Below are positions 1 through 11,883 of a DNA stretch of 64,000 nt, in pieces. Numbering within the stretch: the first letter of the stretch is position 1; each line of letters starts with the position of its first letter. The notes below the pieces were generated by a model, which saw only the letters and a list, made by a program, of their open reading frames with translations, was not told the origin of the DNA and did not search any database. This DNA is from Typha latifolia (Eukaryota; Streptophyta; Magnoliopsida; Poales; Typhaceae), in NCBI GenBank assembly GCA_019914945.1, contig CM034101.1, forward strand, positions 7,203,188 through 7,267,187. Reading direction: 5' to 3'. Both the position numbers and the translations under genes were made by a program.

Positions 1-736
1 CTTCAAGATCTGTTGCCTATGTCATCTCATTCTAGAGTCTGTAAGTCTGCCGAAGCATTTGCATATCAGGTTCATTCTTTGTATCAAGAGATCACTAAGC
101 GAATTGAGGCGAGTAATCACCAGTATAAAATACATGCCGATTTGCACAAATGTGCTAAGGAGTTCGATGTTGGAGATCATGTTACGATTCCCTTCGGGAG
201 CTGTTCGAAAGTTGCATTCCCATAGTGCAGGACCTTTCCAAGTTCTGAAACGTGTCGGTGCTAACGCTTATGTCATTGATATTCCCCTTGATTATGGCAT
301 TAGTTGTACTTTTAATATTGAGGATATAGTAGCCCACCATCCACCTATGCATATCCCTATCGAACCCTATGCTACATCTACTACCCTTCCAGACATCCCT
401 GCTATGCCACCTACCACTTCTTCTTTCCTATCCACATCACACGAAAAGATAGACGCTATTTTAGATAATCAAATAACATCTACTATAGAAGGAGGGGTTC
501 ACCGTTTTCTCGTTCGATTACACGGGCAGTCAGAGTCAGATTGTACGTGGATCACTAGCGAGGAGTTACAGTAGCTTGACCCTGACATTTTGGAGTACTA
601 TCAGAGCCAATCAACTGGGTCGAGTTTCTTCCACCCCGGGAGAGTTGGTGGGGACACCACTTTTCGTCACGTGTATTCTCGTAAGCACAAAAGGGCTGCA
701 CCCGTGGTCCTTTCGCTTAACGAGGGTTGTGACTAG
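1..736 (+). pseudogene. Ty3/gypsy chromovirus pol, 3' end (integrase C-terminus and chromodomain)
   Basis: This is the end of a retrotransposon polyprotein whose upstream part lies outside the window. It reads in frame 1 to about position 182 (ending VGDHV), then in frame 2 with RKLHSHSAGPFQVLKRVG, the usual integrase C-terminal block of plant chromoviruses. A chromodomain-like tail (FLVRLHGQSESDCTWI) follows. A stop at 572-574 interrupts the frame, but family-like sequence (LDPDILEYYQS) continues to a second stop at 734-736. The frame change and the internal stop make it a pseudogene. Integrase would insert the element's cDNA, and the chromodomain would guide it to chromatin. No matching LTR pair is visible, so the clade is uncertain. 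Confidence 0.85.
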
Positions 737-971
737 TCACCTTCTAGGGCTATTTTCATCTTTTGTCTTTTACTTTATTTTGCCTATATAAAGGCTTGTA
801 ATCATCTTTTATAGGTTAGTAAATATTTTGAGAGCTTTTGCCTATTGAGTGTTTGTTGGTGGATTTCAACGTCGGGGGATTTGGACACCCCGATTGGTGG
901 ATTCTATGGGTTTGATTATTTCTCCCTACTTTTTCTTCTCAACTCTACAATCAATTCGTTGTTCTACACCA
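737..971 (+). other. 3' flank of the chromovirus pol with TATA-like sequence
   Basis: This non-coding stretch follows the chromovirus pol end. It holds a TATA-like TATATAAAGG at 783-792 and a short GC-rich direct repeat around 870-890. It could be the untranslated region or a remnant 3' LTR of that element, but no partner LTR exists in the window to define its ends. It is cut at about 971 by family A LTR sequence. Confidence 0.4.
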
Positions 972-1742
972 CTGTAGGGCGCATTCGAACGCAGGTGGAG
1001 TCATGTTTGAATGCTTGTGAATCCTTGTGAACGCCTTGTGAACACATTTGTGAACGCTCGCGTTTGAACGACTTATGAACGCCTGTGTCGCATTCACAAA
1101 TCTAGAGAAGGGGCTTTTTGAGTGCGTTTGAACGCGATGGGGCGCATTTGAACACGATCGACAAAAATCCTCTAGAATTAGGATTTCATATTATTTTAAG
1201 ACATATTGGCTAGTCTCTATAAATATGTGGATGGCAACCAACTTCATATTGGAATTGGATTCTTGATTTCTTGCCTCCTATCTTCTCTCTAGACTCCTCT
1301 CTTCTCCCTCTTCACTATCCTTCCACCTCTACCATTGGCAATGTTTCTCCTCGCTTCTAATCTCCCTCGTCTGTTGAATCATCCCTCTTCTTTGGGATCT
1401 CGACCACTTCGTTCCCTTCGTCTACTTTCCTTAATTACTTTCACAATCTACCCTCATCTCCATACCCATCCATAACCCTAACATCTACTCCATCCGTCAC
1501 CACCACCATCACCCACGTTATTCCGTGTTTTTGTTCCTGCTACAGTTTGAATCTGTGAAGGGCATAAATACAAAAGTTGTAGATTAGGAAGTTATAGATC
1601 CAACCCAGTTAGTTTCGTAATTTTTGACTACCAGAGAATAGCTGACGAATATTTTTCCTCGATTGCACGGACTGATTTATATAATAAATTCAGATCTTAA
1701 AGGAATCTTAGCGTAGCCTATCTTTGGTTCCAGATCTTATCA
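972..1742 (+). repeat. Family A gypsy 5' LTR, truncated at its 5' end
   Basis: The sequence starts inside the palindrome array typical of this family (GCGTTCGAACGC variants to about 1155). A TATA box (TATAAATA, 1218-1225) follows, then a pyrimidine-rich leader. It ends in TATCA at 1742, four bases before the primer-binding site. Full-length relatives begin TGATA and end TATCA, as at 24954-25803. Here the first part of U3 is missing, so the junction near 971 is a truncation. Confidence 0.8.
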
Positions 1743-1745
1743 AAT

Positions 1746-1777
1746 TGGTATCAGAGCCTAACAATTGGTATCAGAGC
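1746..1777 (+). promoter_or_regulatory. Doubled primer-binding site (initiator-Met tRNA type)
   Basis: TGGTATCAGAGCC at 1746-1758 matches the 3' end of plant initiator-Met tRNA, the usual primer for plant LTR elements. A second copy, TGGTATCAGAGC, lies at 1766-1777, exactly 20 bp downstream. Only the first sits at the normal distance from the LTR end. Confidence 0.85.
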
Positions 1778-1800
1778 AGATGAACCTCAGACCTCCATTA

Positions 1801-3295
1801 ATGGTTGAAACAAGAAAAATGACATCAACAAGTAGACCTATGGAGAGCACATCGACAAGGAATGACTCAATGCACGATGATCCTAACCGTGAGGCCGATT
1901 CCCTTAGAGCGACCACGGCAAGACCGAGTCAACCAACGTCCATGGGTTTGAATATGAATGAAATAAGGGGCATGTTCCAAACATTGTTGCATAGAGTTGA
2001 CAACATACAAAAGGATCACAATGAATTCAAGGAATATGTCGTGAATCGATTGGGTTCGTCATCTCCTTGATGACGAACGGAGTTTCAAGAAGGACCAATG
2101 GTGGGACTCCATAGAACCGATACCCCATAGGTCCAAGTGCATGATATGAGTGTCAATGATCCCCTCCTACCTATGCCTTCACATCATCCCCCACCTCCGT
2201 TACAAAACCCAAGACCGGCGGTGGTGGAACCCGAGAAGCGTGCGGCATCGGTGTGCTTCGTCGATGAGGAGGATTGACACTATGAGGATGAGGTTGATCC
2301 CTATAGAGATGGTGATGGATGTGCTCGAGGATTTAGACCTGAACCAAGAATCTTTCGTGAACCGGACAATACTATTTGGGGGGAGAACCGCATGCTTGAT
2401 CTTTTCAAAATTCCAAAGCGGTGATCCAACGGATTGGGTGTTTCAAGTTGAACAATATTTTGATTGTCAAGGTACAACAAAAGATGCAAAAGTCCATATG
2501 GCAAGCTTCCACCTCCAAGGAATGGCATTGCATTGGTATATGTTAGTTATTCGTGATTGTGGATTTACTGGATGGGTTGATTTTTGTAGGAGGATTACAC
2601 GTAGATTTGGGACAGCGGCATATGAAGATTTTGCTGCCACATTAAGCAAGATGGTTCAAAGGACTTTTGTATTGGAGTACCAAGCTGAGTTTGAAAGAGT
2701 TAGTAGTCATTGTGAGCCACCCTAGCCCGAACGTACATTAATGAGTACATTTATTTCAGGGTTGCGAAAGGAGATACAAGCGGATGTTCGTGCTCTATAT
2801 CCTACTACTCTTGAGGAGGCCTTTGAGAAGGCCGTGAGGATGGAACAAAAGCATAGGGCTCTAAAGATGGCAACAAAAACCAATTGGGGCAACTGAGATG
2901 GGCGGTCTGCACCTAGAACATCAACTGGAAATTCTTCGGTTTCAAAGACAGCAACTGCGACTACTAGACCACGACCACATTTGAGACATTCTTCCGACGT
3001 TAGAGGAGGCACAAGACCCACCGTTCAAACTCTCACACCTGCCCAAGTGGAGGAGCGAAGAGCGAAGGGCCTTTGCTTTCGATGTGATGAGCGTTTCACC
3101 CCCGGTCATCGGTGTTCTAAACCAATCGAGAGCTTGATGCTTATCGATGGTCCTGAGGAGGATGATGAGGTACTTGATGATGGAGAGTGTCCAGAGGACA
3201 CCCATAAGGAGACTATTGAGGAGGGCGTGGAGGAGGATATCCAAGCTGAAATATCGATGCATGTATATTCGGGTACTTCTGCGCCGACAACGTTA
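1801..3295 (+). pseudogene. Family A gag polyprotein (decayed)
   Basis: The likely start is the ATG at 1801 (MVETRKMTS); the same N-terminus opens the related element at 24916 on the other strand. The first frame stops at 2070. A second stretch (2150-2725) carries the retrotransposon gag core (DPTDWVFQVEQYF, then SFHLQGMALHWY). After further stops it ends in a zinc knuckle, CFRCDERFTPGHRC (3074-3115), and an acidic Glu/Asp-rich linker. Gag would form the particle and bind RNA through the knuckle. At least three stops or frame changes make it non-functional. Confidence 0.88.
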
Positions 3296-4597
3296 TGAGT
3301 AGACGAACTCGTTAGAAAGCATTGTGTGCACATCCTCATCGATTTAGGGAGTACATACAACTTTTTAAACGAGAGGCTAGTGAGAAGATTGGGTTTGGAT
3401 GCTGAACCGACTACAGGGTTTGACGTTGCTATTGGAGACAGCACGAAGCTTAGGGCGGAGAGCTTATGTCGCCGAGTCGGTATATGGGTGCAAGGACATG
3501 ACATTATTGTAGACTTGTATTCGTTGGCACTACGAGGAGCGGACATTATCCTTGGTGCTTAGTGGTTACAAAGTTTGGGACCTGTCACATTTGATTTTCG
3601 AAGTATGTGGATGAAATATAAATAAGGAAACAAAGATGTGCAACTTGATGGTGTTCGGACTTCGCCGATTCCTACGATGCAGCCTATGGTGGAGCTGCCT
3701 AGTGCGTATGATTTGGCCTATTTTCTTCAGTTAGGACTAGCAGGAGATGAGCCTCAAACGAGTTCAGGTACTATTATTGAATTGTCTAATCTATTAGATA
3801 ACTTTTCTGGACTGTTTGAGGAACCGTAGGAGTTGCCACCGAGGAGAGCGGTGGACCATCGCATAGAGATTGTACCCAGGGTTGTACCGACGAACGTGAG
3901 GCCATATCGGTATCCACATGTGCAAAAAGAAGTTATCTCAAAGATGGTAGCCGAGATGTTAGAGTAAGGCCTTATACAACCAAGTCATAGCTCATACTCA
4001 TCCTCCGTGCTTTTGGTGCGAAAAAAAGATGGGACATGACATTTTTGTGATGACTATCGAGCACTAAACGCTATTACCGTCAAGGACCGATATCCTATTT
4101 CGGTTATCGAGGAGTTGCTAGACGAGCTTGCAGGGGCAACTATATTTAATAAGCTTGACTTGAGGGTCGGGTATTATCAAATTAGAGTTCACCCGGCGGA
4201 TGTGCACAAAACTGCATTTCGGACTCCGGACGGGCATTATGAGTTTCGAGTGATGCCTTTTGGTCTCATCAATGCTCCAGCTACCTTTCAAGGCCTCATG
4301 AATGATATATTTCGGCCTCTCTTACAAAGGTATGTCTTGGTATTTTTTAACGATATTTTGGTGTATAGCAAGACTAAATTAGAGCATTGGCGGCATTTGG
4401 AGAATGTGCTGAATTTGTTAGAACAAAACCTATTGAAGATCAAGAAGTTCAAGTGCCTATGGGGAGTACCGAAGGTGGAGTATTTAGGCCACATCATTTT
4501 AGCGGATGGTGTAGCGGCGAATCCTCAAAAGGTTGCATGTATGACTGCTTGGCATATTCCTACTACTACCACCGGATTGAGAGGATTTTTGGGGCTA
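3296..4597 (+). pseudogene. Family A protease and reverse transcriptase (truncated)
   Basis: The protease region reads ILIDLGSTYNFL (3333-3370), with the catalytic DSG changed to DLG. The RT follows from about 3830: a proline-rich entry, LVRKKDGT, then [23 protein letters not shown] and the palm motif FFNDIL near 4342-4360. The family palm motif is FFDDIL (kept at about 22470 in the second copy), so one catalytic Asp is Asn here. In-frame stops occur at 3295-3297, 3560, 3623, 3827, 3965 and near 4038. The frame is cut inside the thumb region (GLRGFLGL) at 4597 by a family B LTR. RNase H and integrase are missing. Confidence 0.88.
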
Positions 4598-5588
4598 TGT
4601 AATACCCACAACCCTAAACACATGCTTGGCACGAGCCCACGTGGCACCTGACTATTTGCTTAGTTACTAACAATCAAATAAACATGTATTAACATCATAA
4701 ATTATTCACAACATCTAAACTAAGAATAAAATAAGTTTAACTGTCAACAACACACAGATAACCCTGCTTGGGCCCCACACAGGCCACAACACATCATCAA
4801 GAGCTTCTCACCACAACATACACACAACGGTGGTATATACATCAGTATACAAGTACAAAATTACCTGCTAGAATATAAGACAAGGATAAAGACACACTTT
4901 GGAGAATGTCTACTAATACATCAAATAAGATAACTCATCTAGCGCAAAACACTAACCACACACTACTCTTCACCCACTAGTAAGGTCTCTAAGGGAGTAT
5001 CCTTCTCCACTCACTCACTTGGGTTTTTGGAAAGGAGAAAACAAAGAGAGTCATAAGCTAAAGGCTTAGTAATTAGACATTACCCCGAATTAATGATGCC
5101 AAATAGAGAGTAAATCATATACTGGATAATATGAATCAGAAAGCAGCATGATGCCATGTATGAGCATGTATATATGTATCCTCAATGACATATATATGAA
5201 TGAAATCAATTCTCATGAATGAGCATATTATATCCTCAACTAAAAATATATCACATGATGAAATTACCATATAACATCACCGAATATAATAACATATTAT
5301 GTATAAAAATTATGATCCAATGATACTAGTTACATCAATGATGATGCATGATGCATGCCAACTACTAGATAATCGTATATGTCAGAGTCAAATATAATCC
5401 ACATATCTCTCACTATCACAATCATCCGTCTCAACTCTGAATATCATCCACCATGCTTGGCTCGGCCAGGTTGGCCGGGCCAGCGCTTGGGGCGCGTGGC
5501 GCCCATCTCGGCTGCCACTGCATGGCACGAGCTGTCGCGCCATGCAGTGCAGAAATAATTTTTTTTTTTTTAACCTTGGGTTATTACA
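4598..5588 (-). repeat. Family B LTR, internally deleted
   Basis: Read on the minus strand it starts TGTAATAACCC (right end, 5588) and ends GGGTATTACA (left end, 4598), an inverted terminal match. Positions 5097-5457 closely resemble 62690-63050, and 4598-4990 resembles the reverse complement of 15590-15964. An A/T tract and a GGCAC/GTGCC hairpin lie next to the TGTAATAACCC end. At about 991 bp against roughly 2.8 kb for the complete 3' LTR it lacks the CT-rich middle. The left flank is broken RT; the right flank does not resume that RT, so this is not a clean insertion, and I found no target duplication. Confidence 0.8.
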
Positions 5589-6880
5589 TATAGTATTATA
5601 GAGTAAATTTCATACTTTGTCCACCTCTGGTTTCCAAGTTTTCTCTTTCCCCTTGCTGATGAGCTTGATCATATCGCCTCCACCTCTCTTTGCACTTTTT
5701 TCAGCCAACAACCCACTTCAAGTTACTATTTAGTCTATCGTAAGACCTTCGATTGGTGGACTTGAACTCTGACAACGGTGATTGCTAGCAACCATCTCTC
5801 ATTTGCCTTCTCATCTAATGTGATTCAGGTTAGACCGGATCACCTCGTGCACATTAGGTTCATGGCATGAGACATTAAGCTCATGACTCGTTAATTATCT
5901 AGTTAGAGAGCTGATTCAGCACTTGTGTTTAACTATTTCTAGCTTATGTAGTTGAGTCAGTCTATTGGTGAATTTGATGTGGTTTAATTAATAATTGTGG
6001 TTTGGGTTAGCCTCCAATATAAATTATGGAGGGTAACCTGATTTAGTCATGCTTTGAACTAATTAATCAATTCCTCTATCTCCTTCCCTCTTGGCCTAAC
6101 TCCTTTCTTGCTCCTTTCAATCCCTAGTCGCAAGGGCTACCATGCCGCCGGCAATCCTCCCCTTCTTCCATCAATTCTCCCATCTCCTAGGGCACTCACC
6201 ACATTCTCTCCCCTCTTTCTTCACCCTTTATTATGTGCAAACCCTTCCTAGAAGCACTCATGTCTAGGCCTCCATCTCCACCATCATTACCATGATGAAC
6301 GCCACCACTGAGTCACCCTACCACCCCTCACTCACCCTAGAACACCTTAGCCATCCTATAAACCACTCTCTATAGCCCCACCACGTTCTAAACTCCATTA
6401 AAGACCTGCAATCCACCTTTAGCCCTCTAACCTGATATCACCTCCAACACCACCACTGAAATGGTACGATGTCCCCTTAAAAAGGGTTGAGCTGACTCAT
6501 AAGTAGATTTGTTAGGAATTTGTATAAAGCTTTCGAGAGATTTTTTTTACAAATCTAGCCGTTGGATTGACGTAAAATTGTGATATGTTATAACGCTAGG
6601 AAAGAGCTTTCCAACAATCTAATTTAGCTCAAATCAGATGACTAGATTGAAAGATATCTTCAAAATAGTGTACGAAGGTCGAAAGGTTAGAATTGATGCA
6701 GATGTTCGAACGGCACGTTCAAACTCCTTGCATTCAAATGCACCGGCCAGAAAATTTACTTATCGAGAAATCTCAAAAATTGAAATATGAAATGAATTCA
6801 CAAGTCATATCCATGCACGTGATGACCCAAGTCATATCATAAAACTTCATTGATATTAGACCTAGCTATATTATGAATCT
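5589..6880 (+). other. No gene; degenerate LTR-like sequence
   Basis: No credible coding region. From about 5820 the sequence resembles the start of the family D LTR at 55607 (CAGGTTAGACCGGATCAC), with a possible TATA (AATATAAAT, near 6018) and a pyrimidine-rich leader to about 6480. At 6600-6630 it carries the shared GAAAGAGCTTTCCAACAA box seen in other LTRs of the window. A decayed TTCGAACG cluster lies at 6705-6745. I read it as an old, diverged LTR that was the target of the family B insertion. Confidence 0.45.
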
Positions 6881-6918
6881 TGTAATAACCCAAGCCCAAG
6901 TAAAAAAAAAAAAAACTG

Positions 6919-6952
6919 CACTGCATGGCACGATAGCTCGTGCCATGCAGTG
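6919..6952. repeat. LTR-end hairpin, 15-bp perfect stem
   Basis: CACTGCATGGCACGA is followed after the four bases TAGC by its exact reverse complement. The same hairpin in diverged form lies at 5518-5558, 13222-13255 and 37604-37625, always next to the TGTAATAACCC end of a family B LTR. Confidence 0.9.
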
Positions 6953-7060
6953 GCAGCTATGTTGGGCGCCACGCACCCCAAGCGCCGACCCGACCAACCT
7001 GGCCGAGCCAGCTGGCGCGATGGGCCCCTGCCGCCATCGCCGTCGCAGCCCCTCCCCACT

Positions 7061-7216
7061 GCTTCTCTCACTCTCTCTTTCTCTCTCTCTCTCTAATTCA
7101 TTTTCACCCCCCTCTCTTTCTCTCTCTTTCTCTCTCAAACACCCCTTCTCTCTCACTCTACCTGTTACCTCCGCCACCTCCACTAACGCCGGTGAGCTTT
7201 CCTCCTTCTCCCTCTC

Positions 7217-7247
<31 letters not shown>

Positions 7248-7470
7248 ACCCCTCCCTCTCTACCTCTCTTTCTCTCTTTGTCGGCTTTCTCTCGGACCGC
7301 CGGAGGGTTGAGCCGTCGGAGAGAGGCCGGCCACTAAGTGGCCACCAGCGGCCGCACCCCTCCCCCATGGCCCAACCTTCTTCTTCTTCTTCTTCATTAT
7401 TCTTCTTCTCCTTCTTCTTCTTCTTCTTCTCTTTCTTCTTCCTCTCCTCCTCCTTCTTCCCTTCTCTCCC
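7061..7470 (+). repeat. CT and TTC polypyrimidine tracts in the 5' LTR
   Basis: Nearly uninterrupted CT dinucleotide runs (about 7065-7280) are followed, after a short GC-rich stretch, by TTC runs (7379-7465). The open frames through them encode only Ser-Leu or Ser-rich strings on one strand and Arg-Glu strings on the other, so they are not genes. The same tract sits in the 3' LTR and, reverse-complemented, at 36400-37500. Confidence 0.92.
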
Positions 7471-8516
7471 TGGCTGCACTCTGCAAGGGTGCTGCCGCTC
7501 CCCCGGCGCCCTTTAGCGGCGCCTTTGCGTGCATGGTGTCAATGAGCCCAGCACTATATACATTTATATATTTTATATATATATATATGTGCACAATTAG
7601 TATAGCTTAGTTAATTTAATGTATTTAAGTTATACAAATTAAATATAATTGTATCACAATTAGTATATAATTCTAATTATATCATGTTTAGCAAAATACC
7701 TGCAATATAAATTATTATTTTAATCCTTAGTAGGTAATAGTAATTATTAGGGTTATGTATGTACATTCTTACATAATTAATTGCAGTAACTTAATTCTTA
7801 TTTTCTTGATTATCAAAGAGAATAATAGACAGATAAAATATATTTTAAATACACAATTAAATAATATAATTATGATTAATAAATAACAAAAATAAATATA
7901 GAAATGAAGAGTACATAATTACAATAAGAAACTATCACTTTGTTGGGTTAATTTTAATTAATAGAAAGCGTGACATATTTGTTATAAATAATTTCAGATC
8001 CCGACCCCCCTGTTCAAGACCCTGCGGACCTAGCTATTGAGGCCTGATCGTTATCGTAGCAGCATGAACAAGTGCTGGTTTGGTATTTGCAGTGGAATGA
8101 GTAGTCTTATCCCCTAGACGCCTTTCTCAAATTAGGATATATTATATCATAGCATTGTCATAGTCGGCATGCATCATATATTATATTTGAGAGAGAGTTA
8201 TGTGGATCATATGACGTGGTGACCTGTTTACTCATTGTCAAGGATTATGTATTCTTATCAGTTATGACATGTTATCTATATTTCATTTATGTATTATTGA
8301 TGACACATTCATTTACTCATTCATGACATGATACTCTTTCTGATTCATATTATCCAGTACTTGATTTACTCTCTGTTTGACATCACTGATTCGGGGTAAG
8401 GTCTATTCACTGAGCCTTTAGCTCATGACTCTTTTGTTTTTCTCCTTTCCAAAAACTTAGGTGAACGAGAGAAGCAGGATACTCCCTTAGAGGTCTTGCC
8501 GGTGAGTGTGGAGTAG

Positions 8517-10401
8517 GATACTCCATCTGTAGAGGAGCGTGATCCTATTTCGCACCTCCTGGACAGTCAAGAAAGACTTATTGAGGAAATCCTTCGAGGT
8601 AGAGGAGCTAGCATATCAGCAGAGAGCTCTAAGCTGCCTTCTACAGCGGGCATCACCTTAAATAAGTTTATGCAGTTAAACCCCCCGATTTATAGTGGAG
8701 GTGTTGATCCACTGGAGGCTAGTGGATGGTTATTAGACATAGAGAAAATGTTGGATACTTTAGGATGTAATGATCAGCAGAAAGTAGCCTTTGTTGCCTT
8801 TATGCTCTGAGGTGAGGCAGAACAATGGTGGAAAGCTACAGAAAGACTAATAAAATCAAGGATAGGGGATGCAGTCATCACTTGGGAGTTATTTCTTGAT
8901 GCTTTTGATCAAAAGCATTTTCGGCCCTGGAGGAAAGAAAAGATGGAGGAAGAATTTTTGCATTTATGTTAGGGTCCTATGACGGTGGCAAAGTACGAGG
9001 TCAAATTTAATGCTTTAGCCCGTTTTATACCCCACCAAGTTCCAAATGAAGCGCTAGAGCTTGACATTTCAAGCATGGGCTGAATTATGCTATACGTCAG
9101 AGTTTGGAGGCAGCAGGTCTCATCCCTTATGCTGATATAGTAGAGAGGGCTATGGCACTAGAGGGGGTGATTCAGGAGGAGAAGGCTATGGAAGCTCGGC
9201 GATCTAGGACACAGTCTGGGCGAGGCAGAAGTTCTAGGGTTCCTTCTGCAAGCCAGAGCCTACCGCATTCGCAGTCACAGCATCGCCTTCCCTACCATCC
9301 TTATCAGGGAAGTTCTAGCACTGGTTCATCTGCTAACCGATCTAATTCACGGGGATCTGGAGGACTTAGCCTAGTAGTGTCTCAAGTTAGTGTGACTGGA
9401 CCGCCTTCCATTGGTAGAGGGGGTGGATCTACTGGAGGTCAGACTACTTGGAGAAGTCACTGCTTTGGGTGTGGGAAGTTTGGTCACCATCTTCGGGATT
9501 GCCCTAACCCACGTTTGTGCTTTGAGTGTGGACGGCCTAGTCATATAAGTCATGACTGTCCACGCGCTGCCACTGCCCTGATTTCCGCCGCTGCAGCATC
9601 TTCTAGAACTGCACCTCTTGGGGTTTCTGCTACGGCTGGCCGAGGTAAAGGAGTTGTTGGAGCAGGTTCCTCTCAGCCTGGGCGAAAGTCTAGAGGTGGC
9701 CGGATCTTCGCTATGACGGAGCATGACGCTTTGGCATCCAATGATGTGGCCACAGGTACTCTGAATTTATTTTCTCATGCAGCAAGAGTTTTATTTGATC
9801 CGAGTGCCACACATTCCTTTATTTCAAGTTCTTTTGCTTGCCATGCTGATATGCTAATGTAACCTTTAGAGAATATTCTGTTGGTTGCCACACTAGTATG
9901 AGAGACAGTTGTTATTGATTCGGCTTATAAATCCTGCACAGTTAGTTTTGGTGATAGAGAGTTCAAAGTAGATCTTTTGCCACTAGAGCTGACAGATTTT
10001 GATGTTACCTTAGGGATGGATTGGTTAGCTGCATATCATGCCAACATAGATTGCTATAGAAAGGAAATTGTGATGAATTTAGCTGATGGAGCAGAATATA
10101 GAATTAAGGGAAACAAATTCAGTAACCCTATGAAGATAATCTCTGCATTTGAAGCTTGTAGGTTACTAAATAAAGGATGTACAGGTGTCTTAGCTAGTCT
10201 GTCAGGGGATACTGATAAACAGATTAAATTAGAAGATGTCCGAGTTGTTAGAGAGTTTCCTGATGTTTTCCCAGATGATCTCCCCGGATTACCCCCGGAT
10301 AGGGAAGTAGACTTTTCAATTGATTTAGCTCTTGATACTTCACCTATTTCTAAAACTCACTATAGAATGGCACCAATAGAATTGAAGGAACTTAAGTACA
10401 G
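8517..10401 (+). pseudogene. Family B gag and protease
   Basis: Gag opens directly at the LTR junction and reads through the gag core (WLLDIEKMLDTLG, then GEAEQWWKATE), with stops at 8808-8810 and 8970-8972 and a frame change near 9070. The second part (to 9862) is basic, Ser/Gly-rich and carries two CCHC knuckles, CFGCGKFGHHLRDC and CFECGRPSHISHDC, for RNA binding. The protease motif reads VLFDPSATHSFIS, where the family has D-S-G, so the catalytic triplet is altered. A stop at 9860-9862 splits protease, which resumes through [10 protein letters not shown] and runs to a frame change near 10400. Confidence 0.92.
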
Positions 10402-11883
10402 TTGGAAGAACTATTACTGAAAGGCTTCATAAGACCTAGTGTCTCTCCTTGGGGAGCACCTGTTCTTTTTGTTAAGAAGAAGGATGGGACACTCAGGCTG
10501 TGTATAGACTATAGACAACTGAATCAAGTGACAATAAAAAATAAATATCCTCTACCTCGCATTGATGATTTGTTTGATCAGTTAAAGGGAGCTAGAGTAT
10601 TCTCTAAAATAGACTTGAGGACTGGTTACCATCAGTTAAAAGTCCGTAAGGAGGATATTTCCAAAACTGCTTTTCGTACTAGATACAAACATTATGAGTT
10701 TTTGGTCATGCCATTTGGATTGACCAATGCTCGAGCTGTCTTCATGGATCTGATGAATAGAGTTTTTCAACCTTATTTGGATCAGTTTGTAATAGTTTTC
10801 ATTGATGATATACTAATATATTCAGCTAGTGAGGAAGAACATGAATATCACTTGAGGTTAATTCTCCAGATTTTGAGAGAAAAGAAGTTATTTGCCAAAT
10901 TTTCAAAATATGAGTTCTGGCTAGATCAGGTGGTCTTCCTAGGACATGTAGTATCACAGGAAGGGATCAGTGTGGATCAATCCAATATAGATGCTGTATT
11001 GAAATGGAGTCAACCAACTAATATCACGGAAGTGCGTAGTTTTCATGGTCTGGCTGGATATTATAGGAGGTTTGTAGAAGGATATGCAAAGATAGCTATG
11101 CCTCTTACTAGGTTGACTCAGAAGAATCAAAGGTTTGAGTGGAATGAAGAGTGTGAAAATAGTTTTCAAGAATTAAAAAGAAGATTGACTCGTGCACCAA
11201 TTATGATTATTCCTTCCAGTGGAATAGGATTTCAAGTGTATTGTGATGCCTCATGTAAAGGATTAGGTTGTGTTTTAATGCAGAATGGTAATGTAGTGGC
11301 TTATGCATCTAGGCAGTTAAAAGATTATGAACAGAATTATCCTACTCATGATTTGGAGTTGGTCTTTGTAGTGTTTGCTTTAAAGATTTGGCGACACTAT
11401 CTATATGGGGAAAAATGTGAAATTTTTACAGATCATAAAAGTCTTAAATATTTGTTTACTCAGAAAGAACTTAATTTGCGGCAAAGGAGATGGTTGGAAT
11501 TAGTGAAGGATTATGATTGTACCATAAATTATCATCCAGGTAAAACAAATGTTGTTGTAGATGCCTTAAGTAGGAAGTCAGCTGGGAGTCTAGCATTTTT
11601 AATTACCCAACAAACTATGATACTTAAGGATATGCAAAGGCTAGAAGTTCCAATTGTGGCCAAGGTTGGTGGAGTTGGTTTACTTGCACAATTTACTATC
11701 AAACCTACATTGATAGATAGAATTAGTACATCTCAGAAGACTGATATTAAGGCTATGCAAATTGTGAAACAAGTACAGAATTCCAGTAAACCAGATTTCT
11801 CTATAGACTCTCTTAGGGATCTTTGCGTTTTAGAGGCAGATTATATGTTCCTAATTGTGAAGGACTTAGAAATGAAATTTTAA
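10402..11883 (+). pseudogene. Family B reverse transcriptase and RNase H
   Basis: This is the longest open frame in the window (about 493 codons). RT runs through [40 protein letters not shown] and the catalytic FIDDIL (near 10798-10815), then FLGHVVS and the thumb. RNase H follows with YCDAS, the ELVFVVFAL helix and FTDHKSLK, and then VDALSR. RT copies the RNA into cDNA; RNase H removes the RNA. The motifs look usable, but protease lies in another frame upstream and integrase in a third frame downstream (shift near 11870). It is therefore listed as part of a broken polyprotein. The first ATG is only the frame opening, not a real start. Confidence 0.95.

Larger units (their letters stand above)
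6881..8516 (+). repeat. Family B 5' LTR with two deletions
   Basis: It starts TGTAATAACCC, then a poly(A) tract, a 15-bp-stem hairpin (6919-6952, stem CACTGCATGGCACGA, loop TAGC), a GC-rich block and long CT/TTC tracts. Compared with the 3' LTR it lacks the counterpart of 14412-15241; the join lies at ATATC, present at both break points. It stops matching at 8516 (GTGGAGTAG), where gag sequence begins directly. The last LTR segment, the PBS and the gag start are gone. Confidence 0.88.

Noticed and set aside
4593..5593. Target duplication around the LTR at 4598-5588
   Set aside because: Flanks GGCTA and TATAG do not match, and the interrupted RT does not resume on the right.
6873..7610. Open frames on both strands encoding Ser-Leu or Arg-Glu strings
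   Set aside because: They are translations of CT/GA and TTC microsatellites inside a family B LTR. The same applies to 13248-13975 and 36346-37538.
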